Below, one piece after another: positions 8,106-19,784 of a stretch of 64,000 bases of DNA. Both the position numbers and the translations under genes were made by a program. Source of the DNA: Cherax quadricarinatus (lineage: Eukaryota > Arthropoda > Malacostraca > Decapoda > Parastacidae); assembly GCF_038502225.1 (NCBI RefSeq), contig NC_091378.1, positions 11,387,456 through 11,451,455 on the forward strand, written 5' to 3'. Each line of letters begins with the position of its first letter. Positions within the stretch are counted from its first letter, which is position 1. Under the pieces are notes generated by a model. The model saw only the letters and a program-made list of their open reading frames with translations. It did no database searches and had not been told where the DNA came from.

Positions 8106-11100
8106 GTGGTTGCATGAGTGGGTGCCCTGTGTGGAAGCCCTGTGTGGGGGCCCTGTGTGGAAGCCCTGTGTGGAAGCCCTGTGTGGAAGCCCTGTGTGGA
8201 AGCCCTGTGTGGAGCCCTGTGTGGGAGCCCTGTGTGGAAGCCCTGTGTGGAAGCCCTGTGTGGAAGCCCTGTGTGGAAGCACTGTGTGGGAGCCCTGTGT
8301 GGGAGCCCTGTGTGGAAGCCCTGTGTGGGAGCCCTGTGTGGGAGCCCTGTGTGGGTGCTCTGTGTGGGAGCCCTGTGTGGGAGCCCTGTGTGGGAGCCCT
8401 GTGTGGGAGCCCTGTGTGGGAGCCCTGTGTGGGAGCCCTGTGTGGGAGCCCTGTGTGGGAGCCCTGTGTGGGAGCCCTGTGTGGGAGCCCTGTGTGGGAG
8501 CCCTGTGTGGGAGCACTGTGTGGGAGCCCTGTGTGGGAGCCCTGTGTGGGAGCCCTGTGTGGGAGCCCTGTGTGGGAGCCCTGTGTGGGAGCCCTGTGTG
8601 GGAGCCCTGTGTGGGAGCCCTGTGTGGGAGCTGTGTGTGGGAGCCCTGTGTGGGAGCTGTGTCTGGGTGCCCTGTGTGGAAGCCCTGTGTGGGAGCCCTG
8701 TGTGGGAGCCCTGTGTGGGAGCCCTGTGTGGGAGCTGTGTGTGGGAGCCCTGTGTGGGTGCCCTGTGTAGGAGCCCTGTGTGGAAGCCCTGTGTGGGAGC
8801 CCTGTGTGGGTGCCCTGTGTGGGAGCCCTGAGTGGGAGCCCTGAGTGGGTGCCCTGTGTGGGAGCCCTGTGTGGGAGCCCTGTGTGGGAGCCCTGTGTGG
8901 AAGCCCTGTGTGGGAGCCCTGTGTGGGAGCCCTGTGTGGAAGCCCTGTGTGGGAGCCCTGTGTGGGAGCCCTGTGTGGGAGCCCTGTGTGGGAGCCCTGT
9001 GTGGGAGCCCTGTGTGGGAGCCCTGTGTGGGAGCCCTGTGTGGGAGCCCTGTGTGGGTGTCCTGTGTGGGAGCCATGTGTGGAAGCCCTGTGTGGGAGCC
9101 CTGTGTGGGTGCTCTGTGTGGGAGCCCTGTGTGGCAGCCCTGTGTGGTAGCTCTGTGTGGGAGCTGTGTGTGGGAGCTGTGTGTGGGAGCTGTGTGTGGG
9201 AGCCCTGTGTGGGTGCCCTGTGTGGGAACCCTGTGTAGGAGCCCTGTGTGGAAGCCCTGTGTGGGAACCCTGTGAAGGAGCTCTGTGTGAGAGCCATGTG
9301 TAGATGCCTTGTGTGGGAGCCCTGTGTGGGAGCCCTGTGTGGGAGCCCTGTGTGGGAGCCTTGTGTGGGAGCCATGTGTAGGAGCCTTGCGTGGGAGCCC
9401 TGTGTGAGAGCCCTGTATGGGAGACCTGTGTGGGAGCCCTGTGTAGGAGCCCTGTGTGGGAGCCCTGTGTGGGAGCCCTGTGTGGGAGCCCTGTGTGGGT
9501 GCCCTGTGTGGGTGCCCTGTGTGGGAGCCCTGTGTGGGGGCCTTGTGTGGGAGCCCTGTGTGGGTGCCCTGTGTGGAAGCCCTGTGTGGGAACCCTGTGT
9601 GGGAACCCTGTGTGGGAACCCGTGTAGAAGCCTTGCGTGGGAGCCCTGTGTGGGAGCCCTGTGTCGGTGCCCCGTGTGAGAGCCTTGTGTGGGAGCCTTG
9701 TGTAGGTGCCCTGTGTAGGTGCCCTGTGTGGGAGCCCTGTGTGGGAGCCCTGTGTGGGAGCACTGTGTGGGAGCCTTGTGTGGGAGCCCTGTGTGGGTGC
9801 CCTTTGTGGGTCCCGTGTGTGGGAGCCCTGTGTGGGTGCCCTGTGTGGGAGCCCTGTGTGGGAGCCCTGTGTGGGAGCCCTGTGTGGGAGCCCTGTGTGG
9901 GAGCCCTGTGTGGGTGTCCTGTGTGGGAGCCATGTGTGGAAGCCCTGTGTGGGTGCTCTGTGTGGGTGCTCTGTGTGGGAGCCCTGTGTGGGAGCCCTGT
10001 GTGGGAGCCCTGTGTGGGAGCTGTGTGTGGGAGCTGTGTGTGGGAGCTGTGTGTGGGAGCCCTGTGTGGGTGCCCTGTGTGGGAACCCTGTGTAGGAGCC
10101 CTGTGTGGAAGCCCTGTGTGGGAACCCTGTGTAGGAGCTCTGTGTGAGAGCCATGTGTAGGTGCCTTGCGTGGGAGCCCTGTGTGGGAGCCCTGTGTGGG
10201 AGCCCTGTGTGGGAGCCCTGTGTGGGAGCCCTGTGTAGGAGCCTTGCGTGGGAGCCCTGTGTGAGAGCCCTGTATGGTAGACCTGTGTGGGAGCCGTGAG
10301 TAGGAGCCCTGTGTGGGAGCCCTGTGTGGGAGCTCTGTGTGGGAGCCCTGTGTGGGTGCCCTGTGTGGGTGCCCTGTGTGGGAGCCCTGTGTGGGGGCCC
10401 TGTGTGGGTGCCCTGTGTGGGTGCCCTGTGTGGAAGCCCTGTGTGGGAACCCTGTGTGGGAACCCTGTGTGGGAACCCGTGTAGAAGCCTTGCGTGGGAG
10501 CCCTGTGTGGGAGCCCTGTGTCGGTGCCCCGTGTGAGAGCCTTGTGTGGGAGCCTTGTGTAGGTGCCCTGTGTAGGTGCCCTGTGTGGGAGCCCTGTGTG
10601 GGAGCCCTGTGTGGGAGCCCTGTGTGGGTGCCCTTTGCGGGTCCCGTGTGTGGGAGCCCTGTGTGGGAGCCCTGTGTGGGAGCACTGTGTGGGAGCCTTG
10701 TGTGGGAGCCCTGTGTGGGTGCCCTGTGTGGGAGCCCAGTGTGGGAACCCTGTGTAGGAGCCCTGTGTGGAAGCCCTGTGTGGCAACCCTGTGTAGGAGC
10801 CCTGTGTGGGAGCCCTGTGTGGGAGCCCTGTGTGGGTGCCCTGTGTGGGAGCCCTGTGTGGGAGCCCTGTGTGGGAGCCCTGTGTGGGAGCCCTGTGTGG
10901 GAGCCCTGTGTGGGAGCCCTGTGTGGGTGCCCTGTGTGGAAGCCCTGTGTGGGAGCCCTGTGTGGGTGCCCTGTGTGGGAGCCCTGCGTGGGTGCCCTGT
11001 GTGGGTGCCCTGTGTGGGAGCCCTGTGTGGGAGCCCTGTGTGGGTGCCCTGTGTGGAAGCCCTGTGTGGAATCCCTGTGTGGGAGCCCTGTGTGGGAGCC

Positions 11101-14100
11101 CTGTGTGGAAGCCCTGTGTTGGAGCCCTGTGTGGGAGCCCTGTGTGGGAGCCCTGTGTGGGAGCCCTGTGTGGGAGCCCTGTGTGGGTGTCCTGTGTGGG
11201 AGCCATGTGTGGAAGCCCTGTGTGGGAGCCCTGTGTGGGAGCCCTGTGTGGGAGCTGTGTGTGGGAGCTGTGTGGGGGAGCTGTGTGTGGGAGCCCTGTG
11301 TGGGTGCCCTGTGTGGGAACCCTGTGTAGGAGCCCTGTGTGGAAGCCCTGTGTGGGAACCCTGGTAGGAGCTCTGTGTGAGAGCCATGTGTAGGTGCCTT
11401 GCGTGGGAGCCCTGTGTGGGAGCCCTGTGTGGGAGCCTTGTGTGGGAGCCATGTGTAGGAGCCCTGTGTATGGGAGACCTGTGTGGGAGCCCTGTGTAGG
11501 AGCCCTGTGTGGGAGCCCTGTGTGGGAGCCCTGTGTGGAAGCCCTGTGTGGGGGCCTTGTGTGGGAGCCCTGTGTGGGTGCCCTGTGTGGAGCCCTGTGT
11601 GGGAACCCTGTGTGGGAACCCTGTGTGGGAAGCCCGTGGGAGCCCTGTGTGGAAGCCCTGTGTGTGTGGGAGCTTTGTGTGGGAGCCTTGTGTGGGAGCC
11701 TTGTGTAGGTGCCCTGTGTAGGTGCCCTGTGTAGGTGCGCTGTGTAGGTGCCCTGTGTGGGAGCCCTGTGTGGGAGCCCTGTGTGGGAGCACTGTGTGGG
11801 AGCCTTGTGTGGGAGCCCTGTGTGGGTGCCCTTTGTGGGTCCCGTGTGTGGGAGCCCTGTGTGGGTGCCCTAAGTGGGAGCCCTGTGTGGGAGCCCTGTG
11901 TGGGAGCCCTGTGTGGGAGCCCAGTGTGGGAACCCTGTGTAGGAGCCCTGTGTGGAAGCCCTGTGTGGCAACCCTGTGTAGGAGCCCTGTGTGGGAGCCC
12001 TGTGTGGGAGCCTTGTGTGGGTGCCCTGTGTGGGAGCCCTGTGTGGGAGCCCTGTGTGGGAGCCCTGTGTGGGAGCCCTGTGTGGGAGCCCTGTGTGGGA
12101 GCCCTGTGTGGGTGCCTTGTGTGGGAGCCTTGTGTGGGAGCCCTGTGTGAGAGCCCTGTATGGGAGACCTGTGTGGGAGCCCTGTGTAGGAGCCCTGTGT
12201 GGGAGCCCTGTGTGGGAGCCCTGTGTGGGTGCCCTTTGTGGGTGCCCTGTGTGGGAGCCCTGTGTGGGGGCCTTGTGTGGGAGCCCTGTGTGGGTGCCCT
12301 GTGTGGAAGCCCTGTGTGGGAACCCTGTGTGGGAACCCTGTGTGGGAACCCGTGTAGAAGCCTTGCGTGGGAGCCCTGTGTGGAAGCCCTGTGTCGGTGC
12401 CCCGTGTGAGAGCTTTGTGTGGGAGCCTTGTGTGGGAGCCTTGTGTAGGTGCCCTGTGTAGGTGCCCTGTGTAGGTGCCCTGTGTGGGAGCCCTGTGTGG
12501 GAGCCCTGTGTGGGAGCCCTGTGTGGGAGCCCTGTGTGGGAGCCCTGTGTGGCAGCCCTGTGTGGGTCCCGTGTGTGGGAGCCCTGTGTGGGAGCCCTGT
12601 GTGGGAGCCGTGTGTGGGTGCCCTGTGTGGGTGCCCTGTGTAGGTGCCCTGTGTGGTAGCCCTGTGTGGCAACCCTGTGTAGGAGCCCTGTGTGGGAGCC
12701 CTGTGTGGGAGCCTTGTGTGGGTGCCCTGTGTGGGAGCCCTGTGTGGGAGCCCTGTGTGGGAGCCCTGTGTGGGAGCCCTGTGTGGGAGCCCTGTGTGGG
12801 AGCCCAGTGTGGGAACCCTGTGTAGGAGCCCTGTGTGGAAGCCCTGTGTGGCAAGTGTGGGAACCCTGTGTAGGAGCCCTGTGTCGGTGCCCCGTGTGGG
12901 TGCCCTGTGTGGGTGCCCTGTGTGGGTGCCCTGTGTGGGAGCCCTGTGTGGGAGCCCTGTGTGGGAGCCCTGTGTGGGAGCCCTGTGTGGGAGCCCTGTG
13001 TGGGAGCCCTGTGTGGGTGCCTTGTGTGGGAGCCTTGTGTGGGAGCCTTGTGTGGGAGCCCTGTGTGGGAGCTCTGTGTGGGAGCCCTGTGTGGGTGCCC
13101 TGTGTGGGAGCCCTGTGTTGGAACCCTGTGTAGGAGCCCTGTGTGGAAGCCCTGTGTGGGAACCCTGTGTAGGAGCCCTGTGTGGGAGCCCTGTGTGAGA
13201 GCAATGTGTAGGAGCCTTGCTTGGGAGCCCTGGGTGGGAGCCTTGTGTGAGAGCCCTGTGTAGGAGCCTTGCGTGGGTGCCCTGTGTGGGAGCCCTGTGT
13301 GAGAGCCTTGCGTGGGAGCCCTGTGTAGGAGCCTTGCTTGGGAGCCCTGTGTGGGAGGCCTGTGTGGGAGCCTTGTGTGAGAGCCTTGTGTGAGAGCCCT
13401 GTGTGGGAGCCCTGTGTGGGTGCCCTGTGTGGGTGCCCTGTGTGGGTGCCCTGTGTGGGAGACCTGTGTGAGAGCACTGTGTAGGAGCCTTGCGTGGGAG
13501 CCCTGTGTGAGATCCCTGTGTGGGTGCCCTGTGTGGGAGACCTGTGTGGGAGCCCTGTGTAGGAGCCCTGTGTGGGAGCCCTGTGTGGGTGCCCTGTGTG
13601 GGTGCCCTGTGTGGGTGCCCTGTGTGGGTGCCCTGTGTGGGTGCCCTGTGTGGGGGCCTTGTGTGGGAGCCTTGTGTGGGAGCCTTGTGAGGGAGCCTTG
13701 TGTGGGAGCCCTGTGTGGGAGCTCTGTGTGGGAGCCCTGTGTGGGAGCCCTGTATGGGTGCCCTGTGTGGGAGCCCTGTGTGGGAACCCCGTGTGGGAAC
13801 CTTGTGTGGGAACCCTGTGTAGGAGCCCTGTGTGGGAGCCCTGTGTGAGAGCCATGTGTAGGAGCCTTGCGTGGGAGCCCTGTGTGGGTGCCCCGTGTGA
13901 GAGCCTTGTGTGGGAGCCTTGTGTGGGAGCCTTGTGTAGGTGCCCTGTGTGGAAGCCCTGTGTGGGAGCCCTGTGTGGGAGCACTGTGTGGGAGCCTTGT
14001 GTGGGAGCCCTGTGTGGGTCCCCTGTGTGGGAGCCCTGTGTGGGTGCCCTGAGTGGGAGTCCTGTGTAGGAGCCATGCGTGGGAGCCCTGTGTGGGAGCC

Positions 14101-14672
14101 CTGTGTGGGTGACCTGTGTGGGAGCCCTGTGTTGGAACCCTTTGTAGGAGCCCTGTGTGGAAGCCCTGTGTGGGAACCCTGTGTAGGAGCCGTGTGTGGG
14201 AGCCCTGTGTGAGAGGCATGTGTAGGAGCCTTGCGTGGGAGCCCTGTGTGGGAGCCTTGTGTGAGAGCCCTGTGTAGGAGCCTTGCGTGGGTGCCCTGTG
14301 TGGGAGCCCATGTGTGAGAGCCTTGCGTGGGAGCCCTGTGTAGGAGCCTTGCGTGGGAGCCCTGTGTGGGAGCCCTGTGTGGGAGCCCTGTGTGGGTGCC
14401 CTGTGTGGGAGCCTTGTGTGGGAGCCCTGTGTGGGTGCCCTGTGTGGGAGCCTTGTGTGAGAGCCCTCTGTAGGAGCCATGCATGGGAGCCCTGTGTGGG
14501 AGCCCTGTGTGAGAGCCCTGTGTGGGTGCCCTGTGTGGGAGACCTGTGTGAGAGCCCTGTGTAGGAGCCTTGCGTGGGTGCCCTGTGTGAGGAGCCCTGT
14601 GTGAGAGCCCCATATGGGTGCCCTGTGTGGGAGACCTGTGTGAGAGCCCTGTGTAGGAGCCTTGCGTGTGAG
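8106..14672. repeat. 13-bp GC-rich satellite, about 500 copies
   Basis: The unit GTGTGGGAGCCCT repeats for about 6.57 kb. Variants include GTGTGGAAGCCCT, GTGTGGGTGCCCT, GTGTGGGAACCCT, GTGTAGGAGCCCT and GCGTGGGAGCCTT. The unit lacks stop codons on the minus strand and 13 is not a multiple of three. Consequently one 13-residue peptide (RAPTQGSHTGLPH) is encoded in all three minus frames, giving frames up to 2,223 codons without any gene. Blocks of variants recur: the rare CGTGTAGAAG variant lies in matching context at 9621, 10478 and 12351. This shows higher-order duplications of about 0.86 and 1.87 kb. The array starts and ends abruptly, next to a LINE 3' tail region on the left and a fold-back element on the right. 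Confidence 0.97.
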
Positions 14673-14704
14673 CACTGTGCGTAATACTGCATGGGCCATT
14701 ACCA

Positions 14705-15112
14705 AGCCTGATAAACTAGAAACATGTGCAACACTTGGGTGTCTTTAATTAGGAAACGTTTCGCCTCAGTGTCTTCATCAGTCCACAGCAACATCTTGGA
14801 ATCTTAATACAGGGAATTTTTCCCTTGCCTAACCCTTGAGCACGACCAGCTTCCACAGTGGACAAATGTGATACCATCGACGACTGCTACACCTCACTTG
14901 CCTACAGTATATTAGTCACTTCTTCACACTTAAGCTGTGCTCTTTTCAAGATTGATGGACTGATCACATCGACTCAAGGCTGAGGGACTGATTACCTCAA
15001 ATTCCTCATGTTCTTCCCTATTCTCCTTTGTATGGACTGATGAAGCCACTGTGTGGCGAAACATTTCCTCATTGAAGATTCCTAAGTGTTGCACTTGTCT
15101 CTAATTTATCAA
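14705..15112. mobile_element. Fold-back element with spaced arms (GCGAAACG family)
   Basis: The left arm at about 14709-14786 (AGAAACATGTGCAACACTTG, then AAACGTTTCGCCTCAGTG and TTCATCAGTCCA) is complementary to about 15032-15110 (TGGACTGATGAAGCCACTG, TGGCGAAACATTTCC, AAGTGTTGCACTTGTCTCTA). The spacer is about 245 bp, so this is a looser relative of the compact palindromes. No convincing flanking duplication was found. Confidence 0.7.
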
Positions 15113-15182
15113 GTTGTCAGTTCTCTGAACCATTCATCTACATTACTAGGCCTCTATGATCGAACACAAATGTCAACACTGG

Positions 15183-16191
15183 TGTGGAGAAATTTTCACC
15201 AGGAGGGGGGTATCAGCCCCCTTCAGCCCCTTCAGCCCCTTTCAGCCCTGAGGGGCCCAGCCCTCTCACAAGGGGCAAATATCTTGTATACTGCTACAGC
15301 AAGTAATTGATCCCTCCAATCTGATATTGACCTGTGGTCAAGCGACCGCCGCTCCGTGCGGTCCAGTGTTGCCAAGTGTAGTTTAATAAGAGACAGTCCA
15401 TCTCTTACCTTAGCAGGACAATTAAGGAAAATCCTGCTCCCACTTTATTATCATGGTAAAGATAGTGTATATTGTTGTCTATGCTTAAGACAGCAAGAAT
15501 CAAACATTCTGCTTTGCTTCATGGAGGAAGTGGCAAGGAAGTAAAAGTACTAGGTCAGCTTTTCCTTTGTGCTAGGGTAGTAACGGCGTGGGGTGCTGTG
15601 GCGTCTTCAGATTACTTTTGACTCTACTGAGAGTGACACTGACGCCAGGATAACAAACAAAGAATGATCTGTGCGTTAGTGTGAACAAAGTGTCTCACAA
15701 AACACGATAAACACTTACAGAGAAGTGTGATCAACTTCTTAGTGATATTGTGTGAACAATTATTGATGAACAGTGTAACAACGAGTGTTGCGATCCAACA
15801 GAGTGTAGTGCGACATTCTTCAAAGGACACTATTCTTCAATCAACTCAACGGATATCCGGGCGTAATTACGGGTCAGATACATATACCCAGGTAGGTGTT
15901 CTAACTCGTGATGTACTACTATTGACTGCGCAGTTGAGTAAAAAGTCGTGAGTTAGTCACTTATCATAAACCCCGGTGATATGCAGATCTTTGAGTCCAC
16001 ACACGTAAGTTTGTCAGCAGTCAGTGAATGAAATATGCTGACATGACACCCCCTAGGGGTAAATTATTGTTTACATAATATGATCTATTCCAGCCCGTTG
16101 AGAGATGATCATAACAACAATTCAAAACTTCGTCTGCAGGGGCGGCTGTGTAGACGATTTGATGTCTTTTATCAGCTAAGTGTTCCCTATA
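15183..16191 (+). repeat. BEL/Pao 5' LTR
   Basis: Starts TGTGGAGAAATTTTC and runs through AAGGGGCAAATATCTTG, TTTAATAAGAGACAGTCCA and GTGTTCCCTATA, matching the 3' LTR with a few percent mismatches by eye. Similarity stops at CCCTATA. The last bases present in the 3' LTR before ACTGG (GTAGGACA) are absent here and are replaced by AT-rich sequence. Either the end of this LTR was altered or the true LTR end is earlier. Short frames inside it recur in both LTRs and are not genes. Confidence 0.9.
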
Positions 16192-16581
16192 TTTAAATTT
16201 ATAAATTATATCTTAGTTGGTAAAACCATTTCTCAACATTTTGGTTGTGCTCGAACCGGATAAAGGCCACACTGTGGTCGTAGGTTATTTGTACTACAGT
16301 GTACAAATAACCTACGAGCCAAGGTCCTTCGAAAAAAGCTGTAAAACTAGTGTTTTACAATGTAATCAGTATAAATGAGTCCCTCCAGACTCAATCACAG
16401 AGAATGGGCAGCCAAAAGAAAACGGGCGCTCACCCAGCGTTCACCCAAAGAAAACGGGAGCTGGGTGACTCACCCAACAAGAAAACGGGGGATGGCACCC
16501 TGCATCCACTGCTCCAATCTCGAAAAGCACTGACTACGACAACAACCACCCAACTGATGTTTGGTTTGTCTGAGTGTTTAT

Positions 16582-16817
16582 CTGGAGAGAGTTCCGGGGG
16601 TCAACGCCCCCGCGGCCCGGTCTGTGACCAGGCCTCCTTAGGTCAGTGTCCCAGGATGCGACCCACACTAGTCGACTAACACCCAGGTACCCATTTTACT
16701 GATGGGGAACATAGACAACAGGTGGAAAGAAACACGTCCAATGTTTCTACTCTGGCTAGGAATCGAACCCAGGCCCTCACCGTGTGAAGCGAGAGCGTTA
16801 ACCACCAGGCCACACAT
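16582..16817 (-). mobile_element. tRNA-derived SINE with a LINE-derived GC-rich tail
   Basis: On the minus strand it begins at 16817 with GTGGCCTGGTGGTTAACGCT and a perfect B box (GGTTCGATTCC) near 16770. The body matches 1496-1650, and the tail reads GGCCTGGTCACAGACCGGGC, then GCGTTGACCCCCGGAACTC and TCTCCAGATA. The tail matches the LINE 3' end at 37620-37710. Direct repeats AGTGTTTAT at 16573-16581 and 16818-16826 flank it, a 9-bp target duplication. It is inserted in the untranslated leader of the BEL/Pao element. Confidence 0.85.
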
Positions 16818-17273
16818 AGTGTTTATAATGTTTATAAACAGAAATTAAGAGACAAGATTGTGTTAAAGTTTGTTTCTTATAGATATATCTGTTATATTAA
16901 AGGAACTTATATATAAAGTGTAAGCTTTCAAATAAATATTAACAGTGACATTTATATATGTGTAAGTAATATTCACGTGTGATTTACAGTTATACAATGA
17001 CATTTATAGTGTATAGTGAATGAAGTGTATAACATCGTTATTTACGATTAATCATCGTGGTCAGGCTGACACAGCAAACTCAAGCCATAAACACCAGCCA
17101 TATGTACTGTGTACCCTTCATGGTCATTGACCCTGAGGTTAAGCTTAGTAGGTCAGTAGTGTCTGACTCGATTATTGCTGACTTAAGCATAACAAAAACT
17201 CAGCTGTTTATAGCAGTATAGTGTTTTTTAAACACTCTAAGTGTGGTGCTAGAATTTTCAGTATACCATTAAA

Positions 17274-18518
17274 ATGGCTTGTTTGAAAACTCAGTTTCAG
17301 TCTTTACAGACTAAGATTACACAATTAGAAAATCTAATTTCAGTCTGTATAGGATTAACTCAAGATACAAACATAGATTTTGATGATCTTGAGGTCAAAT
17401 TTGAATTACTTACACAATGTCTGGAAATAATTAATTCAGACTATACACATGAAAATAAATTTCTTGAATCAGACCCATCTGAGGATGAAATTAAAAATGT
17501 TTTGGATACATTTAGTAATCAACAATTAAGGTGGACAGGAGTACAGGCTATAGGCCGCAAAACTCTGTCACAGAGACCTACTGTAACACATGTTACACCT
17601 GTAACAACAAGTGTCCCATTACCAAGCTTACCTACATTGTCATTACCTATTTTCCAAGGTCATAATTATGAAGAATTCATTAGTGGTTTTCAATCCATAG
17701 TAAATTCACGAACTGACATAGATGAGATTGCTAAGTTCAATTACCTTAAATGTCTTGTGAAGGGAGAACCCTATGAACTGATTAAGTCATTTCCGGTGGT
17801 CAAAGGCAATTATCAAATAGCCTTACGTGTCTTAGCAGACAATTACTTCGATGCTGACAAGGCCAGAGTTAGACATGCAGTCTTAATATCAAGCTTGAAG
17901 CCACCCGAACATTGTTTTTCAGACTTACAGGCATTTAGAATTACATTAGACAATAGTCTCAGATCTCTAGATGCTAAATATGACCTAAGACAATGTGATT
18001 GGTTTATCAGTGGTATTGTACAAGATAAGTTGTCACCACAAACTATTGAACGATTAAATATTATGTTCAATAAACGCTATTTCACTTGTGAAGAAATTAG
18101 CAATGGTTTACAAACAATAGTTTCATGCATGCAAGCAACGAGACAAGATGAAAAATCCACAAATCTCGTGGATAACAAACCTTCAACTCAGTATAAAAAG
18201 AGTATACCTACTCCCACTAAACCACATAATGGGAAATCCCATATAGGCATTTATCAAGCTGTGAATACAATAGACAGTAAACAAACTGTCATACATAAAC
18301 GTACTCCAAAATGTGTACTTTGTGATGGAACACATTGGGCACAGTATTGTAGTCAATACACATCAATGGAGGCACGTAAACAACGTGTTCATCAGCTGAA
18401 AAGACGCATCAAGTGTTTAGGTGAACACAAGGGAGGCAAATGCTCACTGAAGAAGTGTTTTAAATGCAAGGGTATGCATCATACAGCATTATGCCCAAAT
18501 ACTTTTTCTGAACAGTAG
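17274..18518 (+). CDS. gag: BEL/Pao Gag (DUF1759-like capsid plus zinc knuckles)
   Basis: This 414-codon frame starts at the first ATG of the element body. Residues 1-60 are predicted helical or coiled-coil-like (LQTKITQLENLISV). Residues about 115-270 resemble the DUF1759 capsid region of Pao-type elements (LPTLSLPIFQGHNYEEFISG, FNYLKCLVKGEP). Residues about 340-410 hold cysteine/histidine clusters (CVLCDGTHWAQYC and CFKCKGMHHTALC), the second a CX2CX4HX4C zinc knuckle. The product would package element RNA into virus-like particles in the cytoplasm. The frame ends with TAG just before the protease frame. In this superfamily Gag and Pol are usually one frame, so the stop may be damage or a readthrough/frameshift point. 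Confidence 0.85.
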   Translation: MACLKTQFQSLQTKITQLENLISVCIGLTQDTNIDFDDLEVKFELLTQCLEIINSDYTHENKFLESDPSEDEIKNVLDTFSNQQLRWTGVQAIGRKTLSQRPTVTHVTPVTTSVPLPSLPTLSLPIFQGHNYEEFISGFQSIVNSRTDIDEIAKFNYLKCLVKGEPYELIKSFPVVKGNYQIALRVLADNYFDADKARVRHAVLISSLKPPEHCFSDLQAFRITLDNSLRSLDAKYDLRQCDWFISGIVQDKLSPQTIERLNIMFNKRYFTCEEISNGLQTIVSCMQATRQDEKSTNLVDNKPSTQYKKSIPTPTKPHNGKSHIGIYQAVNTIDSKQTVIHKRTPKCVLCDGTHWAQYCSQYTSMEARKQRVHQLKRRIKCLGEHKGGKCSLKKCFKCKGMHHTALCPNTFSEQ

Positions 18519-18563
18519 AAGACTTCCACAGAATCAGGAAGTCAACAAGCAACAGCATTAAAT

Positions 18564-19784
18564 GTGAGAGATAAGTTTAAAGCAACTGCTCTCCCGATAG
18601 CTCGAGTTGAGTTATCTAATAAATTACACAAAACCAATATGCTAACACTATTTGATCAAGGCTCACGAAGGTCCTTCATAAGAAGAACAGTGCTGCAGAA
18701 ACTGAATAAACAACCCTATGCCAAAATACAGTTAGATATAGCTGGTTTTTTCCACAATTCTGGTAAACAGACATATGACCTAGCCAGAATCACTGTTGGT
18801 CTAGGAAACAGGAAAAAGACAGTAGAAGCTGTGGTAGTAGATGATTTGCCTAAGTCTGTGCAGATCCAGGGATTAAAAGAAACAGTTGCAGCACTGAAAG
18901 CAGCTAAGGTCAAGTTAGCCTGTCCTGACATACAGACGGACACAATTAGTCCAATTGATTTAATCATTGGAAGTGATTATTATCACTGTTTTGTGCAAAA
19001 TATAGTAAGTAAACATGATGTTCACTTGCTGAAAACAGCAGGAGGCCACATGATATGTGGTCCCATTCCCTCTCAAAGTGGGAAAGAAGCTGATATTGAT
19101 TCAGTGGAAAATGTACTAGTTACGAGAATAACCACTGATCATGTACCACAGCAAAAATTATCATTACTGGAAGAAATGAATGAACCAGTTGATAAGTTGT
19201 GGGATTTAGATGCGATAGGTATTGATGTAAATAAACCAAGCCCACAAGAGTCTCAGACTTATAACCAATATTTGGACACTGTCAAATATAAAGACGGACA
19301 GTATTGGGTTAGGTTACCATGGAAATTAAATCCACCACATCTGCCTAGCAATTATCGCATGACTTTTGGACAAATGAAAGCACAAATACACGAGTTCAGG
19401 AAGAATCCAGAGCTACTGACTGTTTATGATAATATCATACAAGAACAGTTGGACAATAAATTCATTGAGGAAATAATCGAAGACAAGTTGAAGACAGAAG
19501 CTCATTATCTCCCGCACCATGGAGTCAGAAAAGATTCTGAAACCACTCCACTACGTGTTGTATATAATTGCAGCGCACGTGCAAATAAAGATGTATCAAG
19601 TCTTAATGACTGTCTGATGACCGGACCCTCACTAACTGAGAAGCTTGGAGACGTGCTTATGAAATTTCGCACAAACCCATATGCCTACACAGCTGATATT
19701 TCCAAGGCTTTCTTAAGAGTAGGACTACAAGAAATAGATAGAGATTATACGTACTCGATTCTCGTGGCATCAAAATCCACATGA
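18564..19784 (+). pseudogene. pol: BEL/Pao Pol, N-terminal part: protease and start of RT
   Basis: A 406-codon frame. Residues about 10-120 are the DUF1758-type aspartic protease, with LFDQGSRRSFIRRTVLQK holding the active-site D..GS, and Q replacing the usual S/T. LIIGSDYY marks the second half. From about residue 235 the Pao RT begins (YWVRLPWKLNPPHLPSNYRM), continuing to VVYNCSARANKDVSSLND, LMTGPSLTEKLGDVLMKFR and AYTADISKAFLRVGL with the first catalytic Asp. The frame breaks at 19784 in the middle of the palm domain, so the polymerase is inactive as encoded. Confidence 0.85.

Noticed and set aside
8034..14705. 2,223-codon open frame and two other very long minus-strand frames
   Set aside because: The same peptide appears in all three frames because the 13-bp unit has no stop codon. 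There is no independent sign of a gene.
15727..15951. 74-codon frame repeated at 24612-24836 as a conserved gene
   Set aside because: Both lie at the same place in the two LTRs, so the conservation reflects LTR duplication.
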